Below are positions 26,132 to 35,685 of a stretch of DNA of 64,000 bases, in pieces (position 1 is the stretch's first letter; each line of letters starts with the position of its first letter). The DNA is taken from the NCBI RefSeq assembly GCF_006874475.1, contig NZ_VIRM01000006.1, positions 152,783 through 216,782 of the forward strand, written 5' to 3'. Source of the DNA: Microbispora hainanensis. Lineage in GTDB: Bacteria > Actinomycetota > Actinomycetes > Streptosporangiales > Streptosporangiaceae. Position numbers and translations under genes: made by a program. The notes under the pieces were generated by a model. It worked only from the letters and a program-made list of their open reading frames with translations, searched no databases and was not told the origin of the DNA.

Positions 26132-26899
26132 GTGCCCAGTGGGTCCATTTACGTCCCGAAGGATGAGAAGTTCACGGGCGCATCGCCGCAGAATCTGTAC
26201 GAGACGTTCTGGTTCGCCGGGCGCAAGAACCGCATCCGGCTGCGGGCCGCCGTCGCCTTCGCGGGGTTCGTCATCGGCAACCTGATGGGCCCGCGGTTCG
26301 GGCTGAACATGTTCGCCGCCGGTGTCGGCCTGGGCGTCCTCGCGGGCGGCACCGATCTGTTCATCGCCTGGCGCCTGCACGAGCGTACGGCCGTGTGGCG
26401 GGGCAAGCGCCGCGGCGAGGTGCGTACGGGACGGCTGCTGCGGTTCGCGCTGCGCCGGCACGGTTATCGGGTGATGGACGGCCGGGCCGTGCCCGGCGAG
26501 GCGTCGATCGACCACCTCGTCATCGGGCCGGGCGGCATCTGGATCGTGGACAACGAGGCGTGGTCGCCCGACACCCTGATCGCGCGCTACGGCGAGCGGC
26601 TGTTCTTCGACGAGAAGTTCGGCACCTCGGTCGCGAAGGGGCTCATCTCCGCCGCCGGGTCGTTGGCCGCGCTGCTGACCAAGGAGACCGGCATCGAGGT
26701 CTCCATCGACCCGGTGCTCGCCGTGCACGGCGGGAAGATCAAGGCCAGGGGCGGCGTGCTGCACGGAGAGGGCCTGACTGTGGCCTACCCGGGCAGGGTG
26801 GCTCGCTGGATCCGCGCGCACGGGTCCGAGAGGTTCACCGAGGAGCAGATCGAACTGCTGGCCCGTACGGCGGCACGTATCCTGCGCCGCATGAGCTGA
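26132..26899 (+). CDS. Membrane-associated NERD-domain protein
   Basis: A 255-residue protein starting at GTG 26132. Two hydrophobic stretches (~48-85: RAAVAFAGFVIGNLMG and NMFAAGVGLGVLAGG) suggest membrane attachment. Residues ~105-215 look like a NERD (nuclease-related) domain: LRRHGYRVMDGRAVPGEASI, DHLVIGPGGIWIVDNEAW, with the Asp and Gln/Glu-type residues typical of the fold. NERD proteins are thought to process nucleic acids, but activity is rarely shown. It is transcribed alone. Its stop region is duplicated. Confidence 0.72.
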   Translation: MPSGSIYVPKDEKFTGASPQNLYETFWFAGRKNRIRLRAAVAFAGFVIGNLMGPRFGLNMFAAGVGLGVLAGGTDLFIAWRLHERTAVWRGKRRGEVRTGRLLRFALRRHGYRVMDGRAVPGEASIDHLVIGPGGIWIVDNEAWSPDTLIARYGERLFFDEKFGTSVAKGLISAAGSLAALLTKETGIEVSIDPVLAVHGGKIKARGGVLHGEGLTVAYPGRVARWIRAHGSERFTEEQIELLARTAARILRRMS

Positions 26900-26913
26900 G
26901 CCGCATGAGCTGA
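26886..26913 (+). repeat. Two 14-bp tandem repeats over a stop codon
   Basis: Two exact copies of GCCGCATGAGCTGA; the first ends with the stop codon of the NERD gene. Confidence 0.8.
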
Positions 26914-26973
26914 GCTGAGCGGCCCGCGGCCGTGTCGATTCGGGCGAAGGGAATCGACTCCGGCCGGCGTCTC

Positions 26974-27047
26974 TCAGGCCGGCGTCTGTCAGGCCGGCGT
27001 CTGTCAGGCCGGCGTCTGTCAGGCCGTGTCTCTCAGGCCGGCGTCTG
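26974..27047 (-). repeat. 15-bp tandem repeats abutting a stop codon
   Basis: Five units of TCAGGCCGGCGTCTG (one is a 14-bp variant at 27019) lead directly into the TCA (stop on minus strand) of the VWA gene at 27048-27050, whose own last codons continue the pattern. The unit therefore appears to derive from that gene's 3' end. Confidence 0.88.
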
Positions 27048-28403
27048 TCAGGCCAGTGTCTCGACGAACGCGGCGAGCTGGGCGACGTTGCGGCACTCGT
27101 GCATGGGCACGACCGAGCCGTACGCCGTGGCGAGGGAGTCCCCGGTGTCCCACTGGGCCCGGGGCTCGGGGTTGAGCCAGTAGGCGTGCCTGGCCTGCCC
27201 GGCCAGCCGCTTCAACGTGCCCAGCGCGGGGACCTGATAGTTGGACCTGGCGTCGCCCAGGATCAGCAGCGACGTCCGGGGGCCCACGGCGTCGGGGAAG
27301 CGTTCGGCGAAGCGCTCGAAGACATGGCCATAGTCGGTGCGGCCGAACCTGACGATGTCGGCCTCGTCGGTGAGGCGGCCGATGGCGTCCAGCACGTCCG
27401 CGCCCGGGGCGAACAGGTCCGTGATCTCGTCCACGGTGTCCACGAACGCGAACGCCCGCACCTTGGTGAACTGCTCCCGGAGCGCGAACGTCAGCAACAG
27501 CGTGAAGTGCGAGAACGTGGAGACCGAGTCGCTGGCGTCGCACAACACGACCAGCTCGGGCCGGTGGGGGCGGGGCGGGCGCAGATGCGTGGTGAGCGGC
27601 ACTCCACCCGTGGACAGCGAGGCCCGCACCGTGCGCCGGAAGTCGAGCCGCCCGCGCCGCCCCCGCTTCTGCCTGATCGACAGCCGCGTGGCCAGGCGGC
27701 GGGCGAGGGGATAGACCTCCCGGCGCAGCCGGGCCAGCTCCTCCTTGGTCGCGCGCAGGAAGTCGACCCGGTCGATCGGCGGCCGCACCGTAGACCTGGC
27801 GATCTTCTCGACGCCCGACTCCTCGGCGATCCTGCGGCGTATGTCGGAGGCGACCGCGTCGGTGAACGCTTCAATGGTCCGCGAGATGTGCCGCCGGGCG
27901 ACCTTCTCCGGCAGGCCGCCGCGCTCGTCGAGCATGGCCGCCAGCATCCGGGCCACCAGCGTCTCCGGCGACAGCGCGCGCAGCACCGGGAAGGAGAACC
28001 ACGACTGCCTGCCGGGGGCCGCCTGGACCTGCCCGAACCGTCCGGCCATCGCCCGCGCGAACTCCCGGAAGGCGGGGTCGGCCGGATCGCCCATCAGCAG
28101 CTCCGCCAGCCGCTCGCGCAGCTCCGGCAGCGCGGCGTCGCCGGGGATGTCCGCGCTCGCGGCCGGACCGGTCACCGGCGGGAACCACAGGTCGAAGAGC
28201 AGGTCGAACCCCGGCCGGTGGGCGGGCCGCTTCACCAGCGTCGCGGCGTACGCCTCACGCAGCGTCTCCCGCTCGGCCAGGTCGATGACCATGAGCGCGT
28301 GGGCCGCGTCCAGGCCCTCGGCCGGGGAGACCGGCAGCCCGGCCTCCCGCAGCGCGTGGACGAACCCCACGTGCCGGTCCACGAGGGACGCCGGAGCCGT
28401 CAT
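27048..28403 (-). CDS. CoxE-like VWA-domain protein
   Basis: A 451-residue protein. The C-terminal ~220 residues carry a von Willebrand A fold with a MIDAS-like start LVVLCDASDSVSTFS (usual DxSxS present) and TSLLILGDARSNYQ. The N-terminal part is helical. With MoxR ATPases, such proteins act as chaperones that activate metalloenzymes or complexes. The ATG at 28403 overlaps the MoxR stop by ATGA. No obvious client enzyme is adjacent. Confidence 0.85.
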   Translation of the reverse strand: MTAPASLVDRHVGFVHALREAGLPVSPAEGLDAAHALMVIDLAERETLREAYAATLVKRPAHRPGFDLLFDLWFPPVTGPAASADIPGDAALPELRERLAELLMGDPADPAFREFARAMAGRFGQVQAAPGRQSWFSFPVLRALSPETLVARMLAAMLDERGGLPEKVARRHISRTIEAFTDAVASDIRRRIAEESGVEKIARSTVRPPIDRVDFLRATKEELARLRREVYPLARRLATRLSIRQKRGRRGRLDFRRTVRASLSTGGVPLTTHLRPPRPHRPELVVLCDASDSVSTFSHFTLLLTFALREQFTKVRAFAFVDTVDEITDLFAPGADVLDAIGRLTDEADIVRFGRTDYGHVFERFAERFPDAVGPRTSLLILGDARSNYQVPALGTLKRLAGQARHAYWLNPEPRAQWDTGDSLATAYGSVVPMHECRNVAQLAAFVETLA

Positions 28404-29248
28404 GACCGGGACGGCAGGCCGAGCTCCTTGGCGGCCCGCACCTGGTCGGAGTTGTGCTTGAGCACCACGCCCAGCGTCGCGCCGATCAGCGCCTCGTCCA
28501 GCTCGGTGCGGCCCAGCGCGAGCAGGGTGTGCGCCCAGTCGACGGTCTCCGCGATCGACGGCGACTTCTTCAGCTCCAGCCCCCGCAGCGTGGCCACCGT
28601 ACGGGCGAGCTGGTCGGCGATGCTCGCGGGCAGGCCGGGGATCTGCGCGAGCAGGATGTCGCGCTCCCGTTCCGGGGTGGGGTAGTCGAGGTGGAGATAG
28701 AGGCAGCGCCGCTTGAGCGCCTCCGACAGCTCGCGGGTCGCGTTCGAGGTCAGCACGACGTACGGCCGGCGTGCGGCGGTGATCGTGCCCAGCTCGGGGA
28801 TCGTGATCTGATAGTCGGACAGGATCTCCAGCAGCAGCCCCTCGACCTCGACGTCGGCCTTGTCGGTCTCGTCGATGAGCAGCACCGTGGGCTCCTCGCT
28901 CCTGATCGCCCTCAGGAGGGGGCGTTCGAGCAGGAACTCCTCGGAGAAGATGTCGTCCCAGGCGCCGTCGTCGGCCTGGATGCGCAGCAGCTGCTTCTTG
29001 TAGTTCCACTCGTAGAGCGCCCGCGCCTCGTCCAGGCCCTCGTAGCACTGCAGGCGGATGAGCCGGGCGCCGGTGGCCTGCGCCACGGCCTTGGCGAGCT
29101 GGGTCTTGCCCACCCCCGCCGGTCCCTCGGCCAGCAGTGGCTTGCCCAGCGCTCCGGCCAGGAACACCGATGTCGCGATGCCGTCGTCGGCAAGGTAGCC
29201 GACGGCCGCCAGCCGCCCCCGGACCTCGTCAGGCGAGGCGAACCACAT
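28400..29248 (-). CDS. MoxR-family AAA+ ATPase
   Basis: A 282-residue AAA+ protein. PLLAEGPAGVGKTQLAKAVA is Walker A, PTVLLIDETDKADVEVEGLL Walker B, VLTSNATRELSEALKRRCLY sensor 1 and arginine finger. ATG 29248 with GGGAG five bases upstream is preferred to a TTG at 29260. It works with the VWA protein encoded just downstream. The pair is next to tRNA-Lys by position only. Confidence 0.9.
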   Translation of the reverse strand: MWFASPDEVRGRLAAVGYLADDGIATSVFLAGALGKPLLAEGPAGVGKTQLAKAVAQATGARLIRLQCYEGLDEARALYEWNYKKQLLRIQADDGAWDDIFSEEFLLERPLLRAIRSEEPTVLLIDETDKADVEVEGLLLEILSDYQITIPELGTITAARRPYVVLTSNATRELSEALKRRCLYLHLDYPTPERERDILLAQIPGLPASIADQLARTVATLRGLELKKSPSIAETVDWAHTLLALGRTELDEALIGATLGVVLKHNSDQVRAAKELGLPSRS

Positions 29249-29336
29249 GTGCGCTCCCAACCGCTGAACCGAATGTTGTTCTACTCTAACCGGATTTTGT
29301 CTGATCTGGCCGCTGCGGTAACCTCTAAGAGCTTTC

Positions 29337-29413
29337 GCGCCGCTAGCTCAGTTGGTTAGAGCAGCTGACTCTTAATCAGCGGGTCCGGGGTTCGAGTCCC
29401 TGGCGGCGCACCA
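29337..29413 (+). tRNA. tRNA-Lys(CTT)
   Basis: The full cloverleaf is present: acceptor GCGCCGC pairs with GCGGCGC, D-arm GCTC/GAGC with loop AGTTGGTTA, anticodon stem GCTGA/TCAGC with loop CTCTTAA (anticodon CTT), T-arm with TTCGAGT loop, and a genome-encoded CCA at 29411-29413. A strong terminator hairpin follows. Confidence 0.95.
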
Positions 29414-29417
29414 GCAG

Positions 29418-29452
29418 GAAACCCCAGGTCGGCATCGTCGGCCTGGGGTTTC
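29418..29452 (+). terminator. Terminator after tRNA-Lys
   Basis: Arms GAAACCCCAGG (29418-29428) and CCTGGGGTTTC (29442-29452) form a perfect 11-bp stem with a 13-nt loop, five bases after the tRNA end. Confidence 0.85.
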
Positions 29453-29644
29453 TCATTGGTGCTCGCTTCGGTGGCGCGCCGTTCCCCTGGCGCTCTTCCT
29501 GCTGCTGATCGCCGCCACGCTGCTGTCGAGCGGCTGACGCCGGGAAGGGCCGGCGCCGCGAACCGGCCTGAAGTGCTATTCGAACGGCGCCGATCGCACT
29601 TTCGGCTGATACCGGGCCAGGCCCGGACCTCGCAGGATCAGGCC

Positions 29645-30949
29645 ATGCCATACAACGATCCGCACGCGGCGCCGAGAGCCGAGGGCCCCACCAGGCATGA
29701 CGAGGCACGTCCGGCTCCGACCGGCCGTCGCCGGAGCAGCGGGAAGCCGGCGTTCCGGACTCCGATCCTGCGGGCCGGCCTGGCCGGGATCGCAGCGCTG
29801 CTCACCCTGACGGTCACCGCATCCTGGACGCCGGCGTCCGCCTCGTCCGCGGACGCCTCCACCGGCTCTTCGGTCACGACGAGCAGCACGCCGTATCTGC
29901 CCGAGCCGACCGGTCCCCATCCGGTCGGCACAACGTCCCTGCGTCTGGAGGACACCTCACGCCCCGACCCCTGGGTCCCCGAGGCCGAGTCGAGGGAGCT
30001 CATGGTCTCCCTCTGGTATCCGGCGAGGTCCCGCAACGGACGGCGTGCGCCCTACATGACGCCCAAGGAGTCGGAGCTCATCCTGAAGGGCAAAGGGGTC
30101 ACGGGCGTGCCGTCCGACGTGCTGAGCAGAACGCGGACCAACGCGTTCAGCGGCGCCGAACCGGCGGGACGTGGACACACGCTGCCCCTTGTCGTGCTCT
30201 CTCCCGGCTTCACCGACCCCCGGAGCTCGCTCACCGCCCTGGCCGAGGAGCTGGCGAGCAGAGGCTATGTGGTGGCCGCCATCGACCACACGTACGAGAC
30301 CTTCGCCACCACGTTTCCCGGCGGGCGGGTGACCACCTGCGCCGCGTGCGAGCTCGAAGGCGTCGACGACTTCGGTGAGAAGGCGGTGAAGAACCGGGCG
30401 GTCGACGTCTCCTTCGTGATCGATCAGCTGACCGGTCCACACGCCACGTGGACGGGCGCTTCGCTGATCGACGCGTCCCGGATCGCGATGGCGGGCACCT
30501 CCCTCGGAGGCGCGAGCGTCGCCGAGACGATGCTGAAGGACTCCCGCGTACGCGCGGGAATCAACATGGACGGCCTCATGTTCGCCCCCATCCCCGCGAG
30601 GGGGCTGGCGCGCCCGTTCCTGTTTCTGGGACAGCCGTTGCACAGCCCGGGCGGCATGGACGCCACGTGGGACCGCGACTGGGAACACCTGACCGGGTGG
30701 AGGCGCTGGCTCGTGGTGGCCGGAGCGGTGCACCCGTCCTTCAGCGACTACGACCTGCTGGCCCAGCAGATCGGCGTCGACCTCGGCAGCGAGCTTCCCG
30801 GGCGCCGCTCCGTGGACATCACCCGCAGGTACGTCCGGGCGTTCTTCGATCTGCACCTGCGCGGTAAGCCCCAGCCTCTGCTGCACAGGCCGTCGGTGCG
30901 CTATCCCGAGGTCGAGTTCTGCTCGCCGGAAACGAAGACCTGCGGGTGA
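29645..30949 (+). CDS. Secreted alpha/beta hydrolase (PAF-acetylhydrolase/lipase-like)
   Basis: A 434-residue protein beginning at ATG 29645. A hydrophobic segment at ~45-63 (AGLAGIAALLTLTVTASW) after a basic, polar N-terminus acts as signal or anchor. The catalytic Ser is in AGTSLGG (GxSxG), preceded by SPGFTDPRSSLTALAEELASRG for the oxyanion strand; a late His-containing loop (AGAVHPSFSDYD) could complete the triad. It resembles PAF-AH/lipase family esterases. Its stop overlaps the SDR start (GTGA), so the two are co-transcribed. Confidence 0.78.
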   Translation: MPYNDPHAAPRAEGPTRHDEARPAPTGRRRSSGKPAFRTPILRAGLAGIAALLTLTVTASWTPASASSADASTGSSVTTSSTPYLPEPTGPHPVGTTSLRLEDTSRPDPWVPEAESRELMVSLWYPARSRNGRRAPYMTPKESELILKGKGVTGVPSDVLSRTRTNAFSGAEPAGRGHTLPLVVLSPGFTDPRSSLTALAEELASRGYVVAAIDHTYETFATTFPGGRVTTCAACELEGVDDFGEKAVKNRAVDVSFVIDQLTGPHATWTGASLIDASRIAMAGTSLGGASVAETMLKDSRVRAGINMDGLMFAPIPARGLARPFLFLGQPLHSPGGMDATWDRDWEHLTGWRRWLVVAGAVHPSFSDYDLLAQQIGVDLGSELPGRRSVDITRRYVRAFFDLHLRGKPQPLLHRPSVRYPEVEFCSPETKTCG

Positions 30950-31875
30950 TCATTCGAGTTCCTGGCCGCGCGCCTCACATCCCCGGTCAGCAGGGCCGGG
31001 TCGCCGTCGTCACCGGCGCGAACTCGGGGCTCGGCCTGGTCACCGCGACCGAGCTCGCCCGGCACGGCGCCCACGTCGTGATGGCCGTACGCGACACCGC
31101 CGCGGGCGAGCGGGAGGCCGAGACGATCCGGCGATCCGCGCCCGGAGCCGAGATCGAGGTGCGGCAGCTCGACCTGGCCTCGCTCGCGTCGGTGTACGCG
31201 TTCGCGAAGGAGCTGGCCGCCGACTTCCCGGCGATCGACCTGCTGGTCAACAACGCCGGCGTGGTCCTCCTCGGCCCCGCCCGCACGACGTCCGACGGGT
31301 TCGAGCTCCAGCTCGGCACCAACATGCTGGGCCACTTCGCCCTCACCGGCCTGCTGCTCGGCAACCTCGGCCGGGCGGACGCCGCACGGGTGGTCGGCCT
31401 CAGCTCGATCACCCACAAGAACGCCCACCTCGACTTCGACGACCTGATGTCGCGGCGCGACTTCAGCGCGAGCCGCGCGTACGGCCGCTCCAAGCTCGCC
31501 ACGACCGTCTTCGGCCTCGAACTCGACCGCCGCCTGCGTGCCGCGGGCTCACCGGTCGTCAGCGTCCTCGCCCACCCCGGGCTGTCGAGGAGCAATCTCA
31601 CTCCGCGGGCCTGGGAACACCGCGGGCGGCTCGGCCGGATCGTCGCCCGAGCCGGGCTGCTGGTGACGCAGCCCGCCGAGCGAGGGGCGCTGCCCCAGCT
31701 CTTCGCCGCCACCGCCCCCGGCGTACGCGGCGGTCAGTTCTTCGGACCGTCCGGCCCCTGGGAGACGCGCGGCCGCGTCGTGGAGGTGCACCCCAGCACG
31801 GAGGCGGCCGACCCGAGCGTCGGCCGCCGCCTGTGGACCGCCGCCGAGACCCTGACCGGCGTCACCTACCTCTGA
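30946..31875 (+). CDS. Short-chain dehydrogenase/reductase
   Basis: A 309-residue SDR. VAVVTGANSGLG binds NAD(P), LLVNNAGV follows, VVGLSSITH has the Ser, and AYGRSKLA is the YxxxK motif. The C-terminal extension after VLAHPGLSRSNLT is that of the retinol/chlorophyllide-type actinobacterial SDRs. It starts at GTG 30946 in the hydrolase stop. A 14-bp terminator hairpin lies downstream at 32073. Substrate unknown. Confidence 0.85.
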   Translation: MIIRVPGRAPHIPGQQGRVAVVTGANSGLGLVTATELARHGAHVVMAVRDTAAGEREAETIRRSAPGAEIEVRQLDLASLASVYAFAKELAADFPAIDLLVNNAGVVLLGPARTTSDGFELQLGTNMLGHFALTGLLLGNLGRADAARVVGLSSITHKNAHLDFDDLMSRRDFSASRAYGRSKLATTVFGLELDRRLRAAGSPVVSVLAHPGLSRSNLTPRAWEHRGRLGRIVARAGLLVTQPAERGALPQLFAATAPGVRGGQFFGPSGPWETRGRVVEVHPSTEAADPSVGRRLWTAAETLTGVTYL

Positions 31876-32072
31876 CCCCGCGTCCTGGCTACCCTCGGCC
31901 GGGGGCCGTTCCGAGATCTATGAGAGGCAGGTGTGATGGCCGGCTACCACACCCGCTGGGTGCGACCGTTCGCCTGACCCCCGGATAGGTGGGGTCCACG
32001 CGCCGTCGTCCAGGACGATCCCGGTCATGTGATCACACTACGACGAGGGCGCGGACTCCTGAACCCGCTCGT

Positions 32073-32108
32073 ACGGCGGCGCCGGGTCGAGCGTCCCGGC
32101 GCCGCCGT
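32073..32108. terminator. Bidirectional hairpin terminator
   Basis: Arms ACGGCGGCGCCGGG (32073-32086) and CCCGGCGCCGCCGT (32095-32108) are perfectly complementary over 14 bp with an 8-nt loop. It lies between the convergent SDR and S15 peptidase genes. The rest of the 247-bp gap has no convincing gene; a 13-codon ORF at 31936-31977 is noted but not supported. Confidence 0.8.
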
Positions 32109-32122
32109 TCAGAGGACGGGGA

Positions 32123-34036
32123 TCAGTAGAGCTTGACCTCCGGCACCGGCAGCTTCACCTGCTTCGGGCCGTGCCAGTCCTTGTGGCCCTTCGGCAGGCT
32201 GAGCAGCGAGCCGACCAGGTCGAGCGGAAGCGAGACGCTGCTCTTTTTGAGATCGACGGTGACGTTCGCACCGGTGGCCTGCTCGCGGCTGTAGGTGGAG
32301 TCGGTGCCCGCGATCACCAGGCCGATCCTGTGGCCCTTCTTGAACGTGTACTCCTGCGGCAGGGTCTTCCACGTGACCTGCGCGTACGTTCCCGGGGTCA
32401 GCGGCGACGACTGGCTGAGGGAGTCGCGGTTCTGCGCGTCGATCCAGCCGCGGGCCACGACCTCCAGGGGCCGGGTGGCCAGGTTGGACGCGACCTTCTT
32501 GTAGCAGCCGTCGTCGTCGGCGGTGCCGTCGCCGTGGCAGTCCTCCTCGGTGAGGGTGGTGATGCCCTGCCCGAGACGCCAGTCGATCCGGGTGTCCTCG
32601 CCGAAGTCGACCAGGAGCGCGGTCAGGTTCGAGGTCGGCTTGTCGAGGGAGATCCGCAGGTCCACCTCGGGGGTGCCGGACATGCGCAGGTTCAGCGGCA
32701 GCTCGCCGGTGGTGAAGGCGATCCTGCCCGGCGCGGCCGTGCCGGCGTCGGCGACCATCGCGTCCTCGGACTGGCGGGTGTCGGTGAAGACGGCCGTCTC
32801 ACCCTTCTTGGCGGGCAGCAGGCCGAGCGAGCCGTCGGCGGCCGGGCGGAGCGGGACCTTGCGGGCGAGCGGCGCGGGCCAGTCGCGCTGCGTGATCCAC
32901 TCGGCCGGGCCGACCTGCACGTCGGCGCGCGGCTCCCGCATGATCCCGTTGTTCACGCCGAGCAGCCAGTGGTCGAACCACCGGTGCAGCGTGTCGACCC
33001 ACACGTCGCGGCGTCCCTCGAAGTCGAAGGGGTCCACGTGCTGATACTGGCCGACCCAGATCTTGCGCGGCACGTCGCGGTCGGCGAGCGCCTGCCACCA
33101 CACCGAGAAGTTGTCGGGCTTGACGTTCAGGTCGTTGACCGTGTGCACGACGAAGACGCTGGCGTGCACCTTCGAGGCGTCGCCGAGCGACCCGGCGACG
33201 TAGTCGCGCTCGGCCCAGAAGCCGTTGTAGTTGCCCGTGGTGTCGTCGGCGTCGACGTCGAGCCGGGCCCGCTTGGCCGCGCACTTGGCGGCCGGGTCGG
33301 TGTCGACGGCCCGGGACAGGTACGACATGTAGTTGAAGTTGTAGATGACCGCGTTGGAGCGCTGGTACTTGTACCAGGAGCTGATGGCGGAGATCGGGAC
33401 GATCGTCTCCAGGCCCTCGACCCCGGTCGCCGCGACCGCGTTGGCCAGCGTGCCGTCGTACGACTTGCCGATCATGCCGGCCTTGCCGGTGCTCCAGTCG
33501 GCCACCGCGGGGGAGCCGTCGTCGTGGAAGGCGGGGGCGCGGCCGTTCAGCCAGTCGATGACCGCCTTGCCGCCCAGGACGTCGGCGCTGCCGCCGACGT
33601 CCGGGCAGCCGTCGGACTTCGTGGTGCCGACCATGTCGACGTTGAGCACGGCGTATCCGCGCGGCACGAAGTAGTTGTCGTAGAACAGCGGGAACTTCAC
33701 GGGCTCGCCCGCCGCGTCGTACACCTTGCGCTCGGACTCGTTGCCGCGCCCGGAGTTGTCGTAGTAGGGGCTCTCGTCGATGATCGTCGGCACCTTGAGC
33801 CCGGGGCCCGACTCCCTGGGCCTGATGATGTCGACCCTGACCCGGTCGAGGCGGCCGTCGGAGTCGCTGTCGACGCTCGACTCGACGTAGACGTGCTCGC
33901 GGATGGCGTCGGCGTAGGAGAAGACCGGTTGGGTGCGTCCCTTGTCGACGGTGATGGCCGGACCGGTGGCCGCGTGGGCCGGGGCCGCGCCGATCGCGGC
34001 CACGGCGACCGCGGCGATGGCTGCTCGTAACAGCAC
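32123..34036 (-). CDS. Secreted Xaa-Pro dipeptidyl-peptidase (S15/CocE family)
   Basis: A 637-residue extracellular serine peptidase/esterase. Residues 1-~23 are a signal peptide (LLRAAIAAVAVAAIGAAPAHA). The nucleophile is in GMIGKSYDGTL (~192), the acid in VVHTVNDLNVKPDN and the His in QYQHVDPFDF. The C-terminal ~230 residues form the jelly-roll domain typical of S15. It starts at GTG 34036 with GGAGG upstream. The family cleaves X-Pro dipeptides or esters such as cocaine. Monocistronic. Confidence 0.88.
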   Translation of the reverse strand: MLLRAAIAAVAVAAIGAAPAHAATGPAITVDKGRTQPVFSYADAIREHVYVESSVDSDSDGRLDRVRVDIIRPRESGPGLKVPTIIDESPYYDNSGRGNESERKVYDAAGEPVKFPLFYDNYFVPRGYAVLNVDMVGTTKSDGCPDVGGSADVLGGKAVIDWLNGRAPAFHDDGSPAVADWSTGKAGMIGKSYDGTLANAVAATGVEGLETIVPISAISSWYKYQRSNAVIYNFNYMSYLSRAVDTDPAAKCAAKRARLDVDADDTTGNYNGFWAERDYVAGSLGDASKVHASVFVVHTVNDLNVKPDNFSVWWQALADRDVPRKIWVGQYQHVDPFDFEGRRDVWVDTLHRWFDHWLLGVNNGIMREPRADVQVGPAEWITQRDWPAPLARKVPLRPAADGSLGLLPAKKGETAVFTDTRQSEDAMVADAGTAAPGRIAFTTGELPLNLRMSGTPEVDLRISLDKPTSNLTALLVDFGEDTRIDWRLGQGITTLTEEDCHGDGTADDDGCYKKVASNLATRPLEVVARGWIDAQNRDSLSQSSPLTPGTYAQVTWKTLPQEYTFKKGHRIGLVIAGTDSTYSREQATGANVTVDLKKSSVSLPLDLVGSLLSLPKGHKDWHGPKQVKLPVPEVKLY

Positions 34037-34163
34037 GGAGAGCCTCCAGAGGGGGTGTGGAAATCACCCGCAAATCTCCATGCGTGCCGCTATGCCGACA
34101 AGATCCCTTTATGCGATCGACATCACCTTGATCCTGCTGTGTGACAGAAGTGGTTCACGGGGG

Positions 34164-35675
34164 TCAGGAAGCGTTGTGAGATTGCGGCCGGTTCATCGGG
34201 GTGACGAACACCGGCGTGCCGGAGACGGCCAGGCGCAGCCGCCGGTCGCGGACCTCGACGGCGTGCGGCTCGCCGAACGCGTCCACAGCGGTCGCGGCGG
34301 ACGCCGGCCAGGGCCAGGAGACGGCGACGGGCGGCTGATCCTGGTCATCGACCATGTCGCGGTGGTCCCACAGCACGAGCAGCGGTTCGTGTCCGGCACG
34401 CTCGACCTCGAACGCGTACAGATCGGGCGCGTCGGCGGACGGGACGCGGGTCACCCGCCGGGCGCCCGCGAGCTGCGCGGCGAGCAGGGCGAAGGTGTCC
34501 GCCGCCGGGTGCCGGACGGTGAGCTCGCCGTCGCGGTAGCCGAGCATGGCGAGCTTGCCGAACATCAGATGCATGATCTGCAGAGGATCGGCCAGGCCGG
34601 GCACCTCGGGCGCGAGGTTCCAGTAGAGGGTGCGGCGGACCCCGGACGCCAGCGCCTGCAGGGTGCACGCGACGAGCTGGCGGCAGTTGATCCGGTGTCG
34701 CCTGGCTTCCAGCTCGGGCGGGCACCCTTCCATGAACATCTGCAGCCGGGGCGGGAGCTGCGGCATCCGGGCGTACAACGCGGCCATGGCCTGCCGCTCG
34801 GGGGTGTCCTGCCGCGCCCTGGCGGCCAGTTCTTTCGTGCTCTGCACGGCCGGCTGGCTCGTGCTCTGCACCTGCCCGCCCGCCTCGGCGAAGGCCTTGG
34901 CGAACACCTCGTACATGACGGCCTGGGCTTCGGGGAACTCGAACGGCACGGGCGCGGCGAACTCGCCTGCCACCACCGGCCGGAGACAGTCGTGCGCCCG
35001 CATCAGCTCCCGTACGGCCTCGATGTGGGCGGGGACCGCGGCGGCGTCGCCATAGAGATGCACGTCGAAGAGGTCGAAGGCGTCCCGGCCGCCGCGCAGC
35101 ACCTGCTCGAAGAAGCGCCACGGCTCGCTTCCCGGCTCGCCGCCGAGCACGTCGTAGCCGCACCCGCCGAGCACCACGGCGGCCGCGGGGTCGGCCTCCT
35201 TGACCGCGGCGTACATGACCTTGAGCTGCGCGACGTACTCGTCGGCGGTGCCCGCCCACAGCAGGTCGGTGTTGCTCGGCTCGTTGTCGCACTGCCAGTA
35301 GCGCACCCGGCCGGCGCAGCGGCGCACCACCCGGCGGACGAACTCGGCGTACGCGTCCAGGTCGAGCGCGGGGGAGGGCGGCAGGAAGTCGGTCGGCGTC
35401 CGGGTCGCCCAGGGGGAGCTGGAGCACAGCGTGATCCACACCTCCTCGTCGCCGTCGAGCTGGCCGAGCAGCGCGTCGACCATGTCCCAGCGGTAGTGGC
35501 CCGGCTCGGGCTCGACCTGGCTCCAGTAGACGTACGCCCGCAGGATCCCGGCCCCCAGTGACCGGGCCTGGGGGACGAACGTGCCGGGCGGGCCGAACAG
35601 CCCGTAGCTGATGCCCCTCACCACGCCCAGCCGGATCCCCTGCGGTTCGTACGCGTCGCTCATCGCTCGCCCCAT
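34164..35675 (-). CDS. Glycoside hydrolase of clan GH-A
   Basis: A 503-residue (beta/alpha)8 glycosidase without signal peptide. WSQVEPEPGHYRWDMVDALL is the start of the substrate barrel, CDNEPSN (~132) has the acid/base Asn-Glu pair, and VVAGEFA (~237) the nucleophile Glu. It most resembles beta-galactosidase/beta-xylosidase-type clan GH-A enzymes, but I cannot fix the GH number. ATG 35675 with GGAGG five bases away is chosen. It is divergent from a TetR, with a large palindrome between them, so induction by a sugar or glycoside is likely. Confidence 0.72.
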   Translation of the reverse strand: MGRAMSDAYEPQGIRLGVVRGISYGLFGPPGTFVPQARSLGAGILRAYVYWSQVEPEPGHYRWDMVDALLGQLDGDEEVWITLCSSSPWATRTPTDFLPPSPALDLDAYAEFVRRVVRRCAGRVRYWQCDNEPSNTDLLWAGTADEYVAQLKVMYAAVKEADPAAAVVLGGCGYDVLGGEPGSEPWRFFEQVLRGGRDAFDLFDVHLYGDAAAVPAHIEAVRELMRAHDCLRPVVAGEFAAPVPFEFPEAQAVMYEVFAKAFAEAGGQVQSTSQPAVQSTKELAARARQDTPERQAMAALYARMPQLPPRLQMFMEGCPPELEARRHRINCRQLVACTLQALASGVRRTLYWNLAPEVPGLADPLQIMHLMFGKLAMLGYRDGELTVRHPAADTFALLAAQLAGARRVTRVPSADAPDLYAFEVERAGHEPLLVLWDHRDMVDDQDQPPVAVSWPWPASAATAVDAFGEPHAVEVRDRRLRLAVSGTPVFVTPMNRPQSHNAS

Positions 35676-35685
35676 CGGTGCCTCC

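Noticed and set aside
29337..29452. tRNA-Lys as an integration (att) site
   Set aside because: No integrase, no repeat of the tRNA 3' end and no mobile genes nearby.
31936..31977. 13-codon ORF (MAGYHTRWVRPFA) with a weak ribosome site
   Set aside because: Too short to support, with no downstream gene on that strand to act as a leader for.
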